Source of the DNA: Cerioporus squamosus
Taxonomy: Eukaryota; Basidiomycota; Agaricomycetes; Polyporales; Polyporaceae
Assembly (NCBI GenBank): GCA_022592435.1
Contig: JABYQS010000187.1
Span: 1-64,000 of the forward strand
Reading direction: 5' to 3'
Length of the DNA stretch: 64,000 bases
The notes below the pieces were generated by a model. The model did not search any database and was not told the DNA's origin. It saw nothing but the letters and a program-made list of their open reading frames with translations. This document shows positions 24,040 to 33,891 of the stretch, one piece after another (the first letter of the stretch is position 1; the number at the start of each line of letters is the position of its first letter). The position numbers were made by a program, and so were the translations under genes.

Positions 24040-25222
24040 CTAGACCGGTAGTCTCGAATCACTCACGAAATCCGCCAAACCGGAGGGAGTAGTAGCACCG
24101 TCTTGAACTTTTAGCAACGCAGGCATGATCAAAAATGATAGCAACGAGGGCGTGCCAGCTCGGAGATGTTCTCGAGCGCGGACCAGAGATTCGCGGATTT
24201 GTTGATGTAAGTATGCCACATTGTACAACTTAGACGGACTGATACATGCGATGTTTACAGAGCAAACCGATGCACCACGTAGAGGGGTGGACGGGCCTTA
24301 CGCTTCTGATTCCATCTGGTAACTTGGTTAGGCTGCAATATTTGGCATATAACCATGAGTGGAATGGCTACATGTAGAATGTGGGTCGACTTACTTCAAG
24401 GAACTTGTATTCAGTGATAGAAGGAACAGCGACCTGAGTGGTCCCCGAAGGCCCAGCGACGCCGGTATTCCCATGAGCACTGGGCACAAAGGAAGTGGCG
24501 AGAACACCCTTAGAAGTCGAGGGAGGAGGAGGCATGCGTGCCAATTTGAGCGGGCTGTGGTCACCGGAATCGCTGAACGCAGACGAAGACGATGAGCCGC
24601 TCCCAGTGCGAGACTTCTTCGATGTTCGCTTCATGGGGAACGTTTTCTTTTGCTTCCCAGCACGGGGCACGGCAGGCGCTGATGGTCGTGGTGACGGCGG
24701 AGACTCGTCTTCGCTCAGTGTCAGATCGATGATGTCGGGAGCCTGAAATGCCGTCAGCTACAAGCCTCCGGCAGGGCCGCTCGAACGAGGGATTGCACCA
24801 ACATTGGATGTACATTCTACGTCGGCTGCGCTGTCGAATCGCTCTTTCGCCGCGGCACTTTCGGGGTTGCAGGGCGTCTCACGACCAGAAGCCTGTACAG
24901 CATGTGCTGATTCTAATGCAGTAGGAATGGTCGGAGGAGGAACCTACGATGGATAACCTGTGAACACGGCACGCGAGAGTGCTGCAGTGATCGAGCTCAC
25001 CTCGGGCTTCCAGTGACACGCGTTGACTTGAATGCTTCTCGGGAGGCGCCCCCGGCCGAACGTAACATTTTCACCCCTCTTAACCATGTACCATCTGGTA
25101 CCTCGACCCTGCATCAGCATCAAGTGCCTGAATCGTAAACCGGGTCTCTTCCAAGATGCTGCAGACTGCCGCACCTGATAATATTCGACACCCTCATGAG
25201 CGGCAGTAGCGGTACTGTTCAT
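24040..25222 (-). CDS. Hypothetical protein with SUMO-interaction-like motif
   Basis: Minus-strand exons can be followed from an ATG at 25222: 25222-25001, 24943 to about 24770, about 24743-24395, and a last exon from about 24217 to the stop at 24040. Intron 24944-25000 (gtgagc...gtag) and the donor at 24394 (gtaagt) are clear; the intron near 24770-24743 is too short to be certain. Exon 3 begins APDIIDLTLSEDESP, a hydrophobic core followed by acids as in SUMO-interaction motifs. A basic, Ser-rich segment follows (KQKKTFPMKRTSKKSR) that could be a nuclear signal. The last exon is helical (LYNVAYLHQQIRESLVRARE). A TATA element lies 80 bp upstream. No enzyme family is recognised; a nuclear protein is inference. 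Confidence 0.55.
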
Positions 25223-25300
25223 GACTATGGCTTGAGGTTTTACGAACGCGAACGTTCTAGCTGAGGAAGGCGAGACTTCAAATCAGCTCCCACCAAGCCC

Positions 25301-25307
25301 ATATATA
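25301..25307 (-). promoter_or_regulatory. TATA box for the 24-25 kb minus-strand gene
   Basis: TATATAT on the minus strand, about 80 bp before the ATG at 25222. Confidence 0.5.
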
Positions 25308-25309
25308 CC

Positions 25310-26960
25310 TGCAGTACATGAGGCATGTCGTCTTCGGAGTGGCACACCCGGGTGGCATACTCATCACGTGCCCACTACTCGGATAAGGCAGTCTCAAAGC
25401 AGCTGTCTGCGCTGGCCTTCGGAGCCCGCCACACGCGAAAGTAGGACACGGGTAGGAGCGAGTCTGAGTCGACGGAGGTCATAGGGCGGTCTGGCCGTCG
25501 ACACAGTCTCGCGGAATGTGAGAGAGGAGTGAGTACTCAGCGATCTGGTCTTGCTGGGAACAACTTGAAGCGCTGGCAGCACCTTCGTCGCCGCGGCCGC
25601 TGGCAGGGCCGGCATATGCCCCATACTACATAGCTTTGGCCAAGAGGCCCCGAACCTGGTCGATCTCAGTCAGCGTCGGGTATGCGACAAGCTGCGCAGC
25701 GGGCGGGACGGCACAGGCTGCGCTGTGTGGGATGCGCGCACTGCAGATCCCGACCGCGGAGCGGTGGTTGAGCGGTGGAGCTGTTACGAGATCTCGGTGC
25801 GCCGCATGGATGGGCGGACTCACCGGCACCCTGCGGCCGCTCCTCGATGAAGAATGCCAGCACGCTGCAGGGCCATCGCACTGCAGCTTGCTGCACGGGG
25901 TTCAAGTTCTTCTTGTTGGTAGACCTCAGTGCGTCGGATGATATGGAGCCCCTGCCGCAACCACGGTAGACAGGTAGCAGGACATAGCAAAATCGGAAAG
26001 ATGAGGAGAAGTCTGGTATACTACGAAAAGCCAGTGCGGTGGGGAATACCAAGCTAGAGTCCCCGTTGGAACGCTATGTATCGTAGGCTGCAGTGCGCGG
26101 AGTGAACTAGTGATGTGCACATGTGGAAGGAGTCGAGCGCTGGTGCTTTGCTCTGTTGGTGCGCACGCATGCCGCGCAGGCTCTTGGCGCCAGTCCATTT
26201 TAATTGAGCTTCATGATCAGGTTAGTAAGTCACGAAGCATATACGTTCGGTCGGTACACTCATGGATCATGGCGAAGGTAGGATTCTTGTATATCTCATT
26301 TCCGCCAACATTGACTTCATTATCCAGGTGATTGTTGCAGATGTTGTCTTCGCCAGCCTGATTGTCGCGATCACTCCCTCCGCTCGCAGGCGATCGCCCA
26401 GGGCTCCAGGTCAGTAGTGCTGCCGCAAGATTCTACGAGGTCTTCGAACGTGTCCTAGGATCTATATCTTCCCTGTGCGCACCCCCGTCCTATACCAGGG
26501 AAGATCACATACTGAGCACGCACTTGGTTGTAGATTGTGCTCGTACTTGGTCGCACTGTGCTTTGTGTATTTCGACCCTCAATGCAATACCGAAGAGTCT
26601 TTTGACGAGGCCGTCCTCGCCCAGTCCTCTGCTGAAAAAGTTTTCGTACTGTGTGAACGGTCATGAACCCGCTCAGTCGAATGCAATTCCGGTTGTGATC
26701 ACATGGTGCGTCTCTTCCCGTTTCTCGGCATCGTCGGTTTCACCGCAGCGACGAAGGGCAACTGACGAAGCGTTGACGGCGATTGGTAGGCTCAATCTAC
26801 TCTCTTATCTATTACACGTACGCGACGACGACGACGACGTAACGATCAGGGGTATGAGTTGCTGTCGTAAGTGACTGGTACTTTCGCTACTGCTAGACAA
26901 CCAACATCTTTCCAGTTTCAATCCTAACACCTGTGTGGACTGTAGGAGCGCTATGTCGGT
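25310..26960. other. Unassigned
   Basis: Frames such as minus 25666-26052 and plus 26362-26874 are open for 128-170 codons but have no recognised domain. A hydrophobic stretch around 26325-26385 (VIVADVVFASLIVAIT) hints at a decayed membrane-protein exon. Confidence 0.3.
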
Positions 26961-26969
26961 GTATACATG

Positions 26970-28680
26970 CACGACTCCCGTGCCACGATGTCCTGTCGAT
27001 GGTCCGAGCTTTGCAGCTCTCGCCTTCGAAGAGGTACGACTCTCCGCTGCGAATTGAGATGCTGCGCAACGAGCTCTGCAGGCTCCAGTACAAGGACAAC
27101 CTCGTACGGTACTCGACCCTCTTCCGCGAGATCGAGTCTCAGATCCCCGAGTCCGACATGACATGTAGCGACTGCCTGGCCAATTTCCTCACGCACCTGC
27201 CCCCGGACTACCCCCCGGACACCCGTCGGAACAAGCCCACCACGATCGAGGAGATGTACTTCTCCGCTCGGGAGCTGTACCGCATCGCCCGCCAACAGGA
27301 GCTCTCGACGAACCCCCGCGCGAGCCCGTCTCGTCACGGCTTCTTCTCGCAAGGTGGCCTCCTCTGGTGGCGCTGCGATTGGCCTGGATACGGCGAACTC
27401 GTCGCCCGTGTTCCTAGGATGCTCGTGCCATCATCCTCGAAGTCCGTTGCGAAGTCGGCCAACTGGATACTCAAGCCGTCGTCCATGCCTTGCGGACTCG
27501 CGTCTGGATGCCGAACATCACAAAGCGCACTCGGGAGCTCCTCAGTAGATGCGACAACTGCCAGCTCATCTGACGTGAAGCACCGCAGCCGCAGCCCCTT
27601 CATCCGCTGCCGCGCATTGAAGCCTTCGACGTTTGGTCCTTCGACTGGATTGGGCCGTTGCCTAGTTCGAAGAATGGTCATCAGTACATCCCAACGTCAA
27701 TTGACTATGGTACCCACCTGAGCTATGCGACAGCGCAACCTCAGCGGTCGCCTGAGTTCGTCCTGCAACACCTTCAGCGCATCATAACGACGCACAGCAA
27801 CCCGCAATCGGTCTTGACAGACAACAGCGAGGAGTTCCTGTCATACGCGTTTCAAACCTACCTCAGCCGCCTTGGCACTTCCGGACGTCACTCTACCATC
27901 GAGAGACTAACGGCCGGATGAGAGATTTCAACGATAGCCTGGTGCAGGTGTGAGCTCGGTTCGTCACTCCAGATCTCCAGGACGAGTGGGATTGCTACTT
28001 ACCTGATGCTTTGCTCGCCCATCGCGCTCACGTCAACCGCAGCACGGTGCATTGCCCGCGTACTTGGCCTTTGGGCGACACCTTCGGCTTCCAAGTGGAG
28101 CAATCTACGACGCTCTTCGACGCGCGCCCACGGGCGAGGAATTCGAGCGCATGCAACACGCTCGTCTCCAGGCCCTTCGCCGCAAAAACACATATCGCCA
28201 ACAAGGTACACTGGTTTCAAGCTTTTCTTCGGTGGCGCCTCCGGAACTTCCGCCCGTTCTGAGCCCTGTCTCAACCTCTATAGCTACCCCGATGAGTGTC
28301 CCCTCACCCTTCATGGCACGGGTGACCGTCCCGAAGATGACTCCGTCGCCTCCGAGGATGTGCCCTTCCTCGACTTTGTCCTCTACCTCCCTCACTTGCC
28401 GTACACTGATGGTGTTACCAAATGATCGTCTCCACACGAACTTGCAGCCCTTGGACGACGAAGCTATGGATGTCGACGAGTTGAGGACTACTACTGGAGC
28501 TGCTATCGCCATCGATCACGCCAGGCTTCAGGACGAGGACATGGACACGAGCGATAGCGAGTCGGTGCGTCGTGGTTATACTCATTGCGCTCCAATCAAC
28601 CTGCATCCAGGACCCGCTTTTTGGGCCTTACCGCATCGTTTGCCGAGCGGGGTTGGGCTTCCAGACTCACGCGCTATGTG
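26970..28680 (+). mobile_element. Ty3-type retrotransposon relic (gag and integrase parts, no RT)
   Basis: Order of pieces: a Gag-like helix-rich segment at about 27035-27330 (LVRYSTLFREIESQIPESDM ... FLTHLPPDYPPDTRR), the CxxC half of an integrase zinc finger (CDNCQLI, followed by an in-frame stop) near 27550, and an integrase core. The core shows FDWIGPLPSSKNGHQYIP (first Asp), VLTDNSEEFLSYAF (second Asp) and STIERLT (Glu). After a frame change the integrase C-terminal part reads YLPDALLAHRAHVNRST and FGRHLRLPSG. Only about 200 bp separate the Gag-like and integrase parts, so protease, reverse transcriptase and RNase H are deleted. Long terminal repeats were not found. Frameshifts and stops show it is inactive. 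Confidence 0.75.
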
Positions 28681-28689
28681 ACTGTATGA

Positions 28690-29950
28690 ACGCGCCAGAC
28701 TTTACATTCACTTTGTCCGCTCACTTGACGAGTAAGATATCACGGTCACGTCGTTCACGTTGCTCGATGTCCGCTTCCCTGTCTCCAAGAAGCATGCGCG
28801 TGTCCTGCCATACTTCCGTGGTCGAGCAAGCCACCGCTTCTCCGACGTAGTGTGTGTCATTCCCGCTGATCGCAACAGGAACTCGTACAAGTGCAGTGCA
28901 CTCCTGGTCAAAGGTATGGTTTTCACACTGGCATACGCGTGCCCGGAACTCTGACTTGTCGATTGAGGATATCGCGTTGCAGGCGACGTGCGCTCTATGC
29001 ACTACCACCCGAACTGCAACGGCTCTGCTTGGACGCTACGCGTCCAGACTCTCATCTTGCGTATGAGGAAGTGTTCACGCCATCCACCAACGAGCCCAAG
29101 GGGCAGTAATTCACCGTTCTTGGGGTCCGAGACGGTTCTTGACGAGTGCTATACTTCCTTGTTCATTGGGTTTAGATGAGTTTACACGAGTCAAATCTCC
29201 GTCGCGACGCCCGAGCGGAGAGCGCTCAGCGCGACGCCGACTTCGTCAGCCTACCTTGTCCAAGAGAGACCGCCACCGACGTGACCTGCACTGCACGCAG
29301 AATGAGGCTACTCACAACGGAAGGCTCGAGTGGAAGGGGGCTCTCGCTCTCTTTCTCACTCCCTCGTGCCGTTCATTAGGTGAGTTCTCGGTCTCCCGCG
29401 TGCTGCTTGCTCTCGCTCTCTTGCTGACCTCCTCTTGTCGTGCTCACCAGCTAAAGCCCCTCGACGCCGCTGGTCTTTCGGCAGGAGATACGACGCATTC
29501 TCCGATCACTATATGTACCTGTTTGTAGAATGAGGAGGAGGAGGAGGAGGAGGGTACTTTGAATTCAGCCTACCAGATTGTTTTGTCCGCGCCCCGAGCT
29601 TCCGCTTCCTCCTGCAGTTTGATAGAGATGACGCCCTTCGCGCAGAGACGCACCCTCCACACAGAACCCCTAGGCTTGCCGGATTGAGACTTCGCGCTCC
29701 ACAGAGGTGGCCCTCTAGAGCCTACGCGCTCTGTTGCGACATACACGGAGCCGTGACAGCAATTCCCGATCTGTACGGAGTCCGACGCGTTTGTGGGAGA
29801 CAGTAAGTCCTCATCGAAGTCGATGATGCGGAAGCACTAGTCCGAATTGTGGGTCCTTGGTCTGACGACTTGCTGCAGTCACTATCGTTTCGCGGTGGCT
29901 GAACGGAAGCGCGCCGAAAGACATGATACAGTCTCAGTAACTTGAACCCA
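28690..29950. other. Unassigned, retroelement flank
   Basis: A plus-strand frame at 28760-28954 (VSKKHARVLPYFRGRASHRF and following) looks coding and shares the word FSDVVC with a frame near 23095, but no gene can be built. A (GGA)n tract sits at 29531-29553. Confidence 0.3.
29531..29553. repeat. (GGA)n microsatellite
   Basis: About seven consecutive gag/gga triplets. Confidence 0.85.
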
Positions 29951-29952
29951 GT

Positions 29953-30312
29953 CTACATCAGGACAATTGGGTTGTCCATCGTGCCTTCCTCTGGTCTCGT
30001 GAGGTCGATGACTGCTCGTACTGGAGCAACTGAGGCGGTGTCGTTATTGTTCATGTGCTGTGCAACCTGTGTCTGTGTAAACATGATGTCCCCTGGCCAG
30101 AGGTGCGCCTTCACGTTACGTACCTCTATTGGGGCTTTAACATTGACGGTAAGGGGCAGTGCCGAGGGGAACAGGGGCGGCGGGCTGGGAACCTCTCCGG
30201 CAAAGTACCAATTGGTGACCCATTCGAACCTCTTCGGCCAATCCTCGTATGGAGCAAGGTGTTTCGTGCACTGCAGGGAACGGCATGTCATCAAGTTCTT
30301 GTCTCCAATCAA
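29953..30312 (-). CDS. Small hypothetical protein
   Basis: A 119-codon minus-strand frame. Residues about 20-35 are aromatic-rich (YEDWPKRFEWVTNWYFAG), then comes a Pro-rich linker, a region VKAPIEVRNVKAHLWPGDIM and an end VRAVIDLTRPEEGTMDNPIV. The codon pattern and composition look protein-like, and the IDLT-plus-acid segment resembles a SUMO-interaction motif, as in the 24-kb gene. An upstream exon is possible, since the start is only the first Met of the frame. No family is recognised. Confidence 0.45.
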   Translation of the reverse strand: MIGDKNLMTCRSLQCTKHLAPYEDWPKRFEWVTNWYFAGEVPSPPPLFPSALPLTVNVKAPIEVRNVKAHLWPGDIMFTQTQVAQHMNNNDTASVAPVRAVIDLTRPEEGTMDNPIVLM

Positions 30313-30555
30313 AAAGTGATAGGCCTACGTACCTGGACATACATACAACCATACATGGCGTACTTCGCGTTCATGCAACGACGGATGGTCAATGGTTTCT
30401 TGCAGACAGGGCATACATATTGGGACTTCGCAGGCTTCGTGTAGCATCGTCGTCTGGCCATGTCTTAGTGTGCGTGGAGTGGATCGTGTGCGTGCCTTGA
30501 AGGATGATTATTCGTCGCTGACATCTTATATATTCGCCGTGGCGCATTCGTGTGC

Positions 30556-30888
30556 CAGACTGAGTGGCACAAACGGGTGGCGGGCGTGAGACGAGGCGTG
30601 CGCGTATGGGAGCTGGAGAAAGCGCGAAGATGGAGAAGACACGATCGAGTTGCCAACGAGGGCAGGTGGAAGGCAGCTGACGATCCGGCGGAGCGGTATG
30701 CAGTATGCAGGGCAAGAAAGGAAGCCGAGGTTAGCAAGTCGTCGATCGCGAGGCAGTGCAGACGTCTAGGGCAAGTCGAACTGCGAGCCGCGGGGGTCGG
30801 TCCGAGCGGAGAGCGGATCATCAGACCAGGTTCTCTCCGAGGTAAGTCGTGCTCCCATCTTCTACAGCGGACATCGGGGCTCATCTGC
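30556..30888 (+). repeat. Dispersed repeat R2, copy without the 285-bp insert
   Basis: From 30574 to 30803 this matches 47473-47704 with no difference seen, and from 30804 to 30888 it matches 47990-48072. The two blocks are contiguous here but separated by 285 bp at 47 kb. A third copy starts near 63604. The repeat is open in a frame reading MAG/VRRGVRVWELEKARRWRRHD, but no protein family is recognised. Confidence 0.9.
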
Positions 30889-31666
30889 GCGCGTTCATGT
30901 TCTAAGTAGCAGCACGTAGTTGCACCGAGCACTTTGATGGGTGCCCGACGAACGTTGATGCTCACGCCACTTGACTTCGTATACATCTATCAATGCAAGC
31001 TAAGTTCACTCGGTTATGCCCAATTTTCATGGCGATTCCATGTCACTTTTGGTGTGGCTGATTGCGCGGAGTTCGCAGTGACATTGACTCGGATATATAT
31101 CGACATGTTCATGTTTTCTGGTCCTATTGATCGCTATTATATCTCTCTCATCACACCGTGCTCCGGTTCCTGGATCACTCATCACTTCCTGTAATAGGTT
31201 CCTCGCGATCGCCTTCCGTTGTCCCTTCTTCCCCTTCCTTGTCGTCGTATACATGTCCACTCTGTCCGTCTTCATCTCTGCTTCTGTTCTCAGCTTCGCC
31301 TACGACTGTTCGTTCCTCTCTTCCAGTGGCTTCGGTTAGTTTCTGTCCAAGTGTAGTCCCAGTTCCCTCTAAGTGCGCCGTACTGAGTCATCGTCAGTTC
31401 GCAATCACAATCGCGTATTCAGAGCGAGGTAGAACGTGGTCTTACGTGGTCTTCTGGCGTTTCGTCCCGCCATATTCAACGTCATCAGACCTCCTCTTCT
31501 GGGAACCTGACCTGCTGATATCATGTAAGAGCCATCCCTGTGGAAAGTATCGCAGACTCACGCGAAGGTCAACGACTCCTGCTGTGCGCTGGTTCAGGGC
31601 ACGTTCGGAAGTAGATCAGTCAGCGTGTATTGGGCTTAGAAAGGGGAGCATGACGACTAGAGTGAC
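30889..31666. other. Unassigned
   Basis: Pyrimidine-rich stretch (31130-31340) and short frames. It may hold the 3' flank of the 31.7-32.6 kb gene. Confidence 0.3.
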
Positions 31667-32636
31667 TCACGACCGAAAGGGCGCCCTCCGCAAGGCTTGG
31701 CCGGCGTACGCGAGATGAGGGGGTACCCCGAAGACGCTCTTCCCATGCAGCTTGGCACTGTATCCGCATGAGAGATGGCAAGGTGCCGGGATTGACGATA
31801 CTCACAGATCCAGAAGCCGGCCAAAAACCCACTGAACATCGTCTGCCCAAGCTTCCCACTCGTCCAGGTCCATGTACTCTGCAGCGCGGTTCTTGGACTC
31901 GCGAGAGCAGCCCCTCAAGCCAAGCAGGGTACGGAAAATAACCTGAGTGCAGCGAGTCCAGAACGGTAGCCATTGATATGGAGCTGTATCAGAGGGATAG
32001 AGTAGCATGAGCGGATGCTTCACAAATGCCTTGGGGCATAGGAAACGAGTAGGCGGTTGCAGATCCAGCCACTCAGATATCCAATTGGCGACAGAGACGT
32101 CTCTGCTGTCATGTATGATTTCCTGCAACTGCTCGTTGTCAACCCTTGATTCCTCGCGCTACGTCATAATATGTTGATGAGTACGAATAAGGAGAACAGA
32201 GTGTCTGGAGGCTCACCAGTCCCTTGACTAACCCGACAATGAGAACACCAGCCCGCACGAGCTGCTTCCACTTCGAAACTTGGCCCGGGAGGTACAGCTC
32301 GCGGATTACTCCCTGGAACCTCTGTGCAAAGGGAGCGACTTCTGATCCGGATATATGCGGGCAACTCTGCTTGTTGCTGTTGTCGGTGGGCATGTTGACC
32401 GAAAAATAAGGTCCCTGGAGCGGATAAACATCGACGATGTCAGCCCTTCCTGTCGAAGAGAAGGTGGGTAGCTCCCGGGCCTGTGAAGCATGTCTTGAAT
32501 GAACGTTGACCGAGAGGTCGATTTCCTCTCCCCTGGATGCACGGGGATGGGCGCTGTGAGGACGAGCCACTTGATCTCGATCGGCCGGTCCTCGCAATTG
32601 AGCAGGAGGGGAAGAAGTCAGAGCCTGGTATAACAT
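31667..32636 (-). CDS. Hypothetical protein, three exons
   Basis: Minus-strand exons 32636-32217, 32152-31806 and 31757-31667 give 285 aa. The introns (32153-32216 and 31758-31805) have gtgagc/gtgagt donors, and all phases agree. The first ~85 residues are Ser/Arg-rich; the rest looks folded, with SKWKQLVRAGVLIVGLVKGL, VANWISEWLDLQPPTRFLCP and PYQWLPFWTRCTQVIFRTLL. Trp and aromatic residues are frequent in the last third. No catalytic motif or known family is apparent. An extra intron inside exon 1 is possible. The consistent splice sites make it a credible gene. Confidence 0.6.
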
Positions 32637-33266
32637 GTAAGTGACGGTGGTCGTTAGTCTTCAACAAGCTAATCGGCTAAGTTGCGATGACCATACCGAA
32701 CCATCTGAAACCCTGTTGACATGCTGATGCCCTGACTGCTTGGTCCCGTATCCCTTCACGGTGGTGTATGTCGTGATGGCTCTTCGCCCGTCAGAGCTAC
32801 CGCTTGAGTGAGCCCCGATTCTTGATATCATGGGTTGAGTCGGAGAGATATGATGGCCGGTATGCACAGCTGAGGTTTGTATGCAAGGGAACGCCTTTAT
32901 AGTGGAGGTGCCCACTAGCGTAACTGAAGTTAGATCGGCTTCCACCAGTCGACTGGATCCGACTAGGCTCACATGGGGTATAGGGTGCGGAGGGTGCGGA
33001 GGGTGCTAGTGGAGTGGACAGAGCGATCGGAGGCAATTGACTTGGCGGGATATGTTCGAATACCCAATCATAGCTTGCGCGAGAGACGGGCTACGATAAA
33101 TCATCAGGAACATGGACGTTACTGTGTCTCTAGAGATCTAGAAGGCTTACCTGTTCAGATACTCCGGAGGAAGAGGGCGATTCCTGATGGAGCTGCAGAG
33201 GCGTGGCACTTGTCTCACTCATGGCAGACCAGGACAGTTTGCACATGTCCAAGACAGCCAGAGCCG
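32637..33266. other. Intergenic between divergent genes
   Basis: Promoter region shared by the 31.7-32.6 kb minus gene and the 33.35-kb plus ORF. Nothing else is supported. Confidence 0.35.
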
Positions 33267-33267
33267 C

Positions 33268-33277
33268 TATATATAAA
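33268..33277 (+). promoter_or_regulatory. TATA box before the 33.35-kb ORF
   Basis: TATATATAAA, 74 bp upstream of the ATG at 33351. Confidence 0.5.
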
Positions 33278-33350
33278 TATATGATCATGTCATCCGTTTG
33301 AGGGTGTGTGTCTATCGCGATCGCGAATGTAACAACCGCACTTACCGTAA

Positions 33351-33587
33351 ATGTATGCCGTCCTGTCCATCATTGGCAGTTACCGCAATCGAATCCGGAG
33401 CTGGAGCATCGAGCAGCTGGACTTTCCATTCCAGGTAGGTACAGAGGGATTCGATCCGAGGGGTGTTCAATTGACCATGCACGTGCACACGCATATCCCT
33501 GTCGTCGTCCTGGCCAAACTAGGGGTGATCATGAACGTAACGCCAGGACTCACACGTCGTGCAAGCTACCGTGATCCTTGGAGGTGA
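33351..33587 (+). CDS. Small hypothetical protein, right arm of an inverted gene pair
   Basis: A 78-codon frame beginning MYAVLSIIGSYRNR and ending GLTRRASYRDPWR. The alternating pattern RGVQLTMHVHTHIPVVVLAK suggests beta structure. Its last codons and the 3' flank are repeated in inverted orientation at 33691-33760, where a minus-strand frame ends MVTRRASHSNLQR. A TATA box lies upstream. It may be a short gene or the last exon of a longer one. No family is recognised. Confidence 0.4.
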   Translation: MYAVLSIIGSYRNRIRSWSIEQLDFPFQVGTEGFDPRGVQLTMHVHTHIPVVVLAKLGVIMNVTPGLTRRASYRDPWR

Positions 33588-33735
33588 TTGTCAGGGGATA
33601 CGACGATGCTACAAATCACGCACAAAGGCCCGTGATAGGTAGACGTCCCGTTGAGTGATAGGTAAAGCACACCGTGATATCCCCTGACAATCACCTTTGG
33701 AGATTACTGTGACTTGCGCGACGTGTCACCATTTG
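33550..33735. repeat. Imperfect inverted repeat, tail-to-tail gene ends
   Basis: ggtgattgtcaggggata (33582-33601) is mirrored by tatcccctgacaatcacc (about 33676-33695). Homology continues outward through cacgtcgtgcaagctaccgt on the left and the matching acggacgtgt-side sequence gacttgcgcgacgtgtc on the right. About 75 bp lie between the arms. Confidence 0.75.
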
Positions 33736-33891
33736 GGGGAACTTCGGAACCATGGGTCCGGAAGGAGATTCCCCATGACCGAAGCGTCTGGCCATGGATT
33801 CATGACTCTGCAGCTGGTAAGGCCTCTCCTCATCCCGAGGGCATGGAGGAAGCGTTGTGGGTATTTTCGCCGAGATCGTCGCCCGCTGCAT
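33691..33891 (-). pseudogene. Inverted partner of the 33.35-kb ORF
   Basis: A minus-strand 66-codon frame whose last 13 residues (MVTRRASHSNLQR) parallel the end of the plus-strand ORF. A possible upstream exon boundary lies near 33811 (ctgcag before agtcatgaa). Its 5' part has no counterpart, so this is probably a partial duplicate. Confidence 0.4.
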
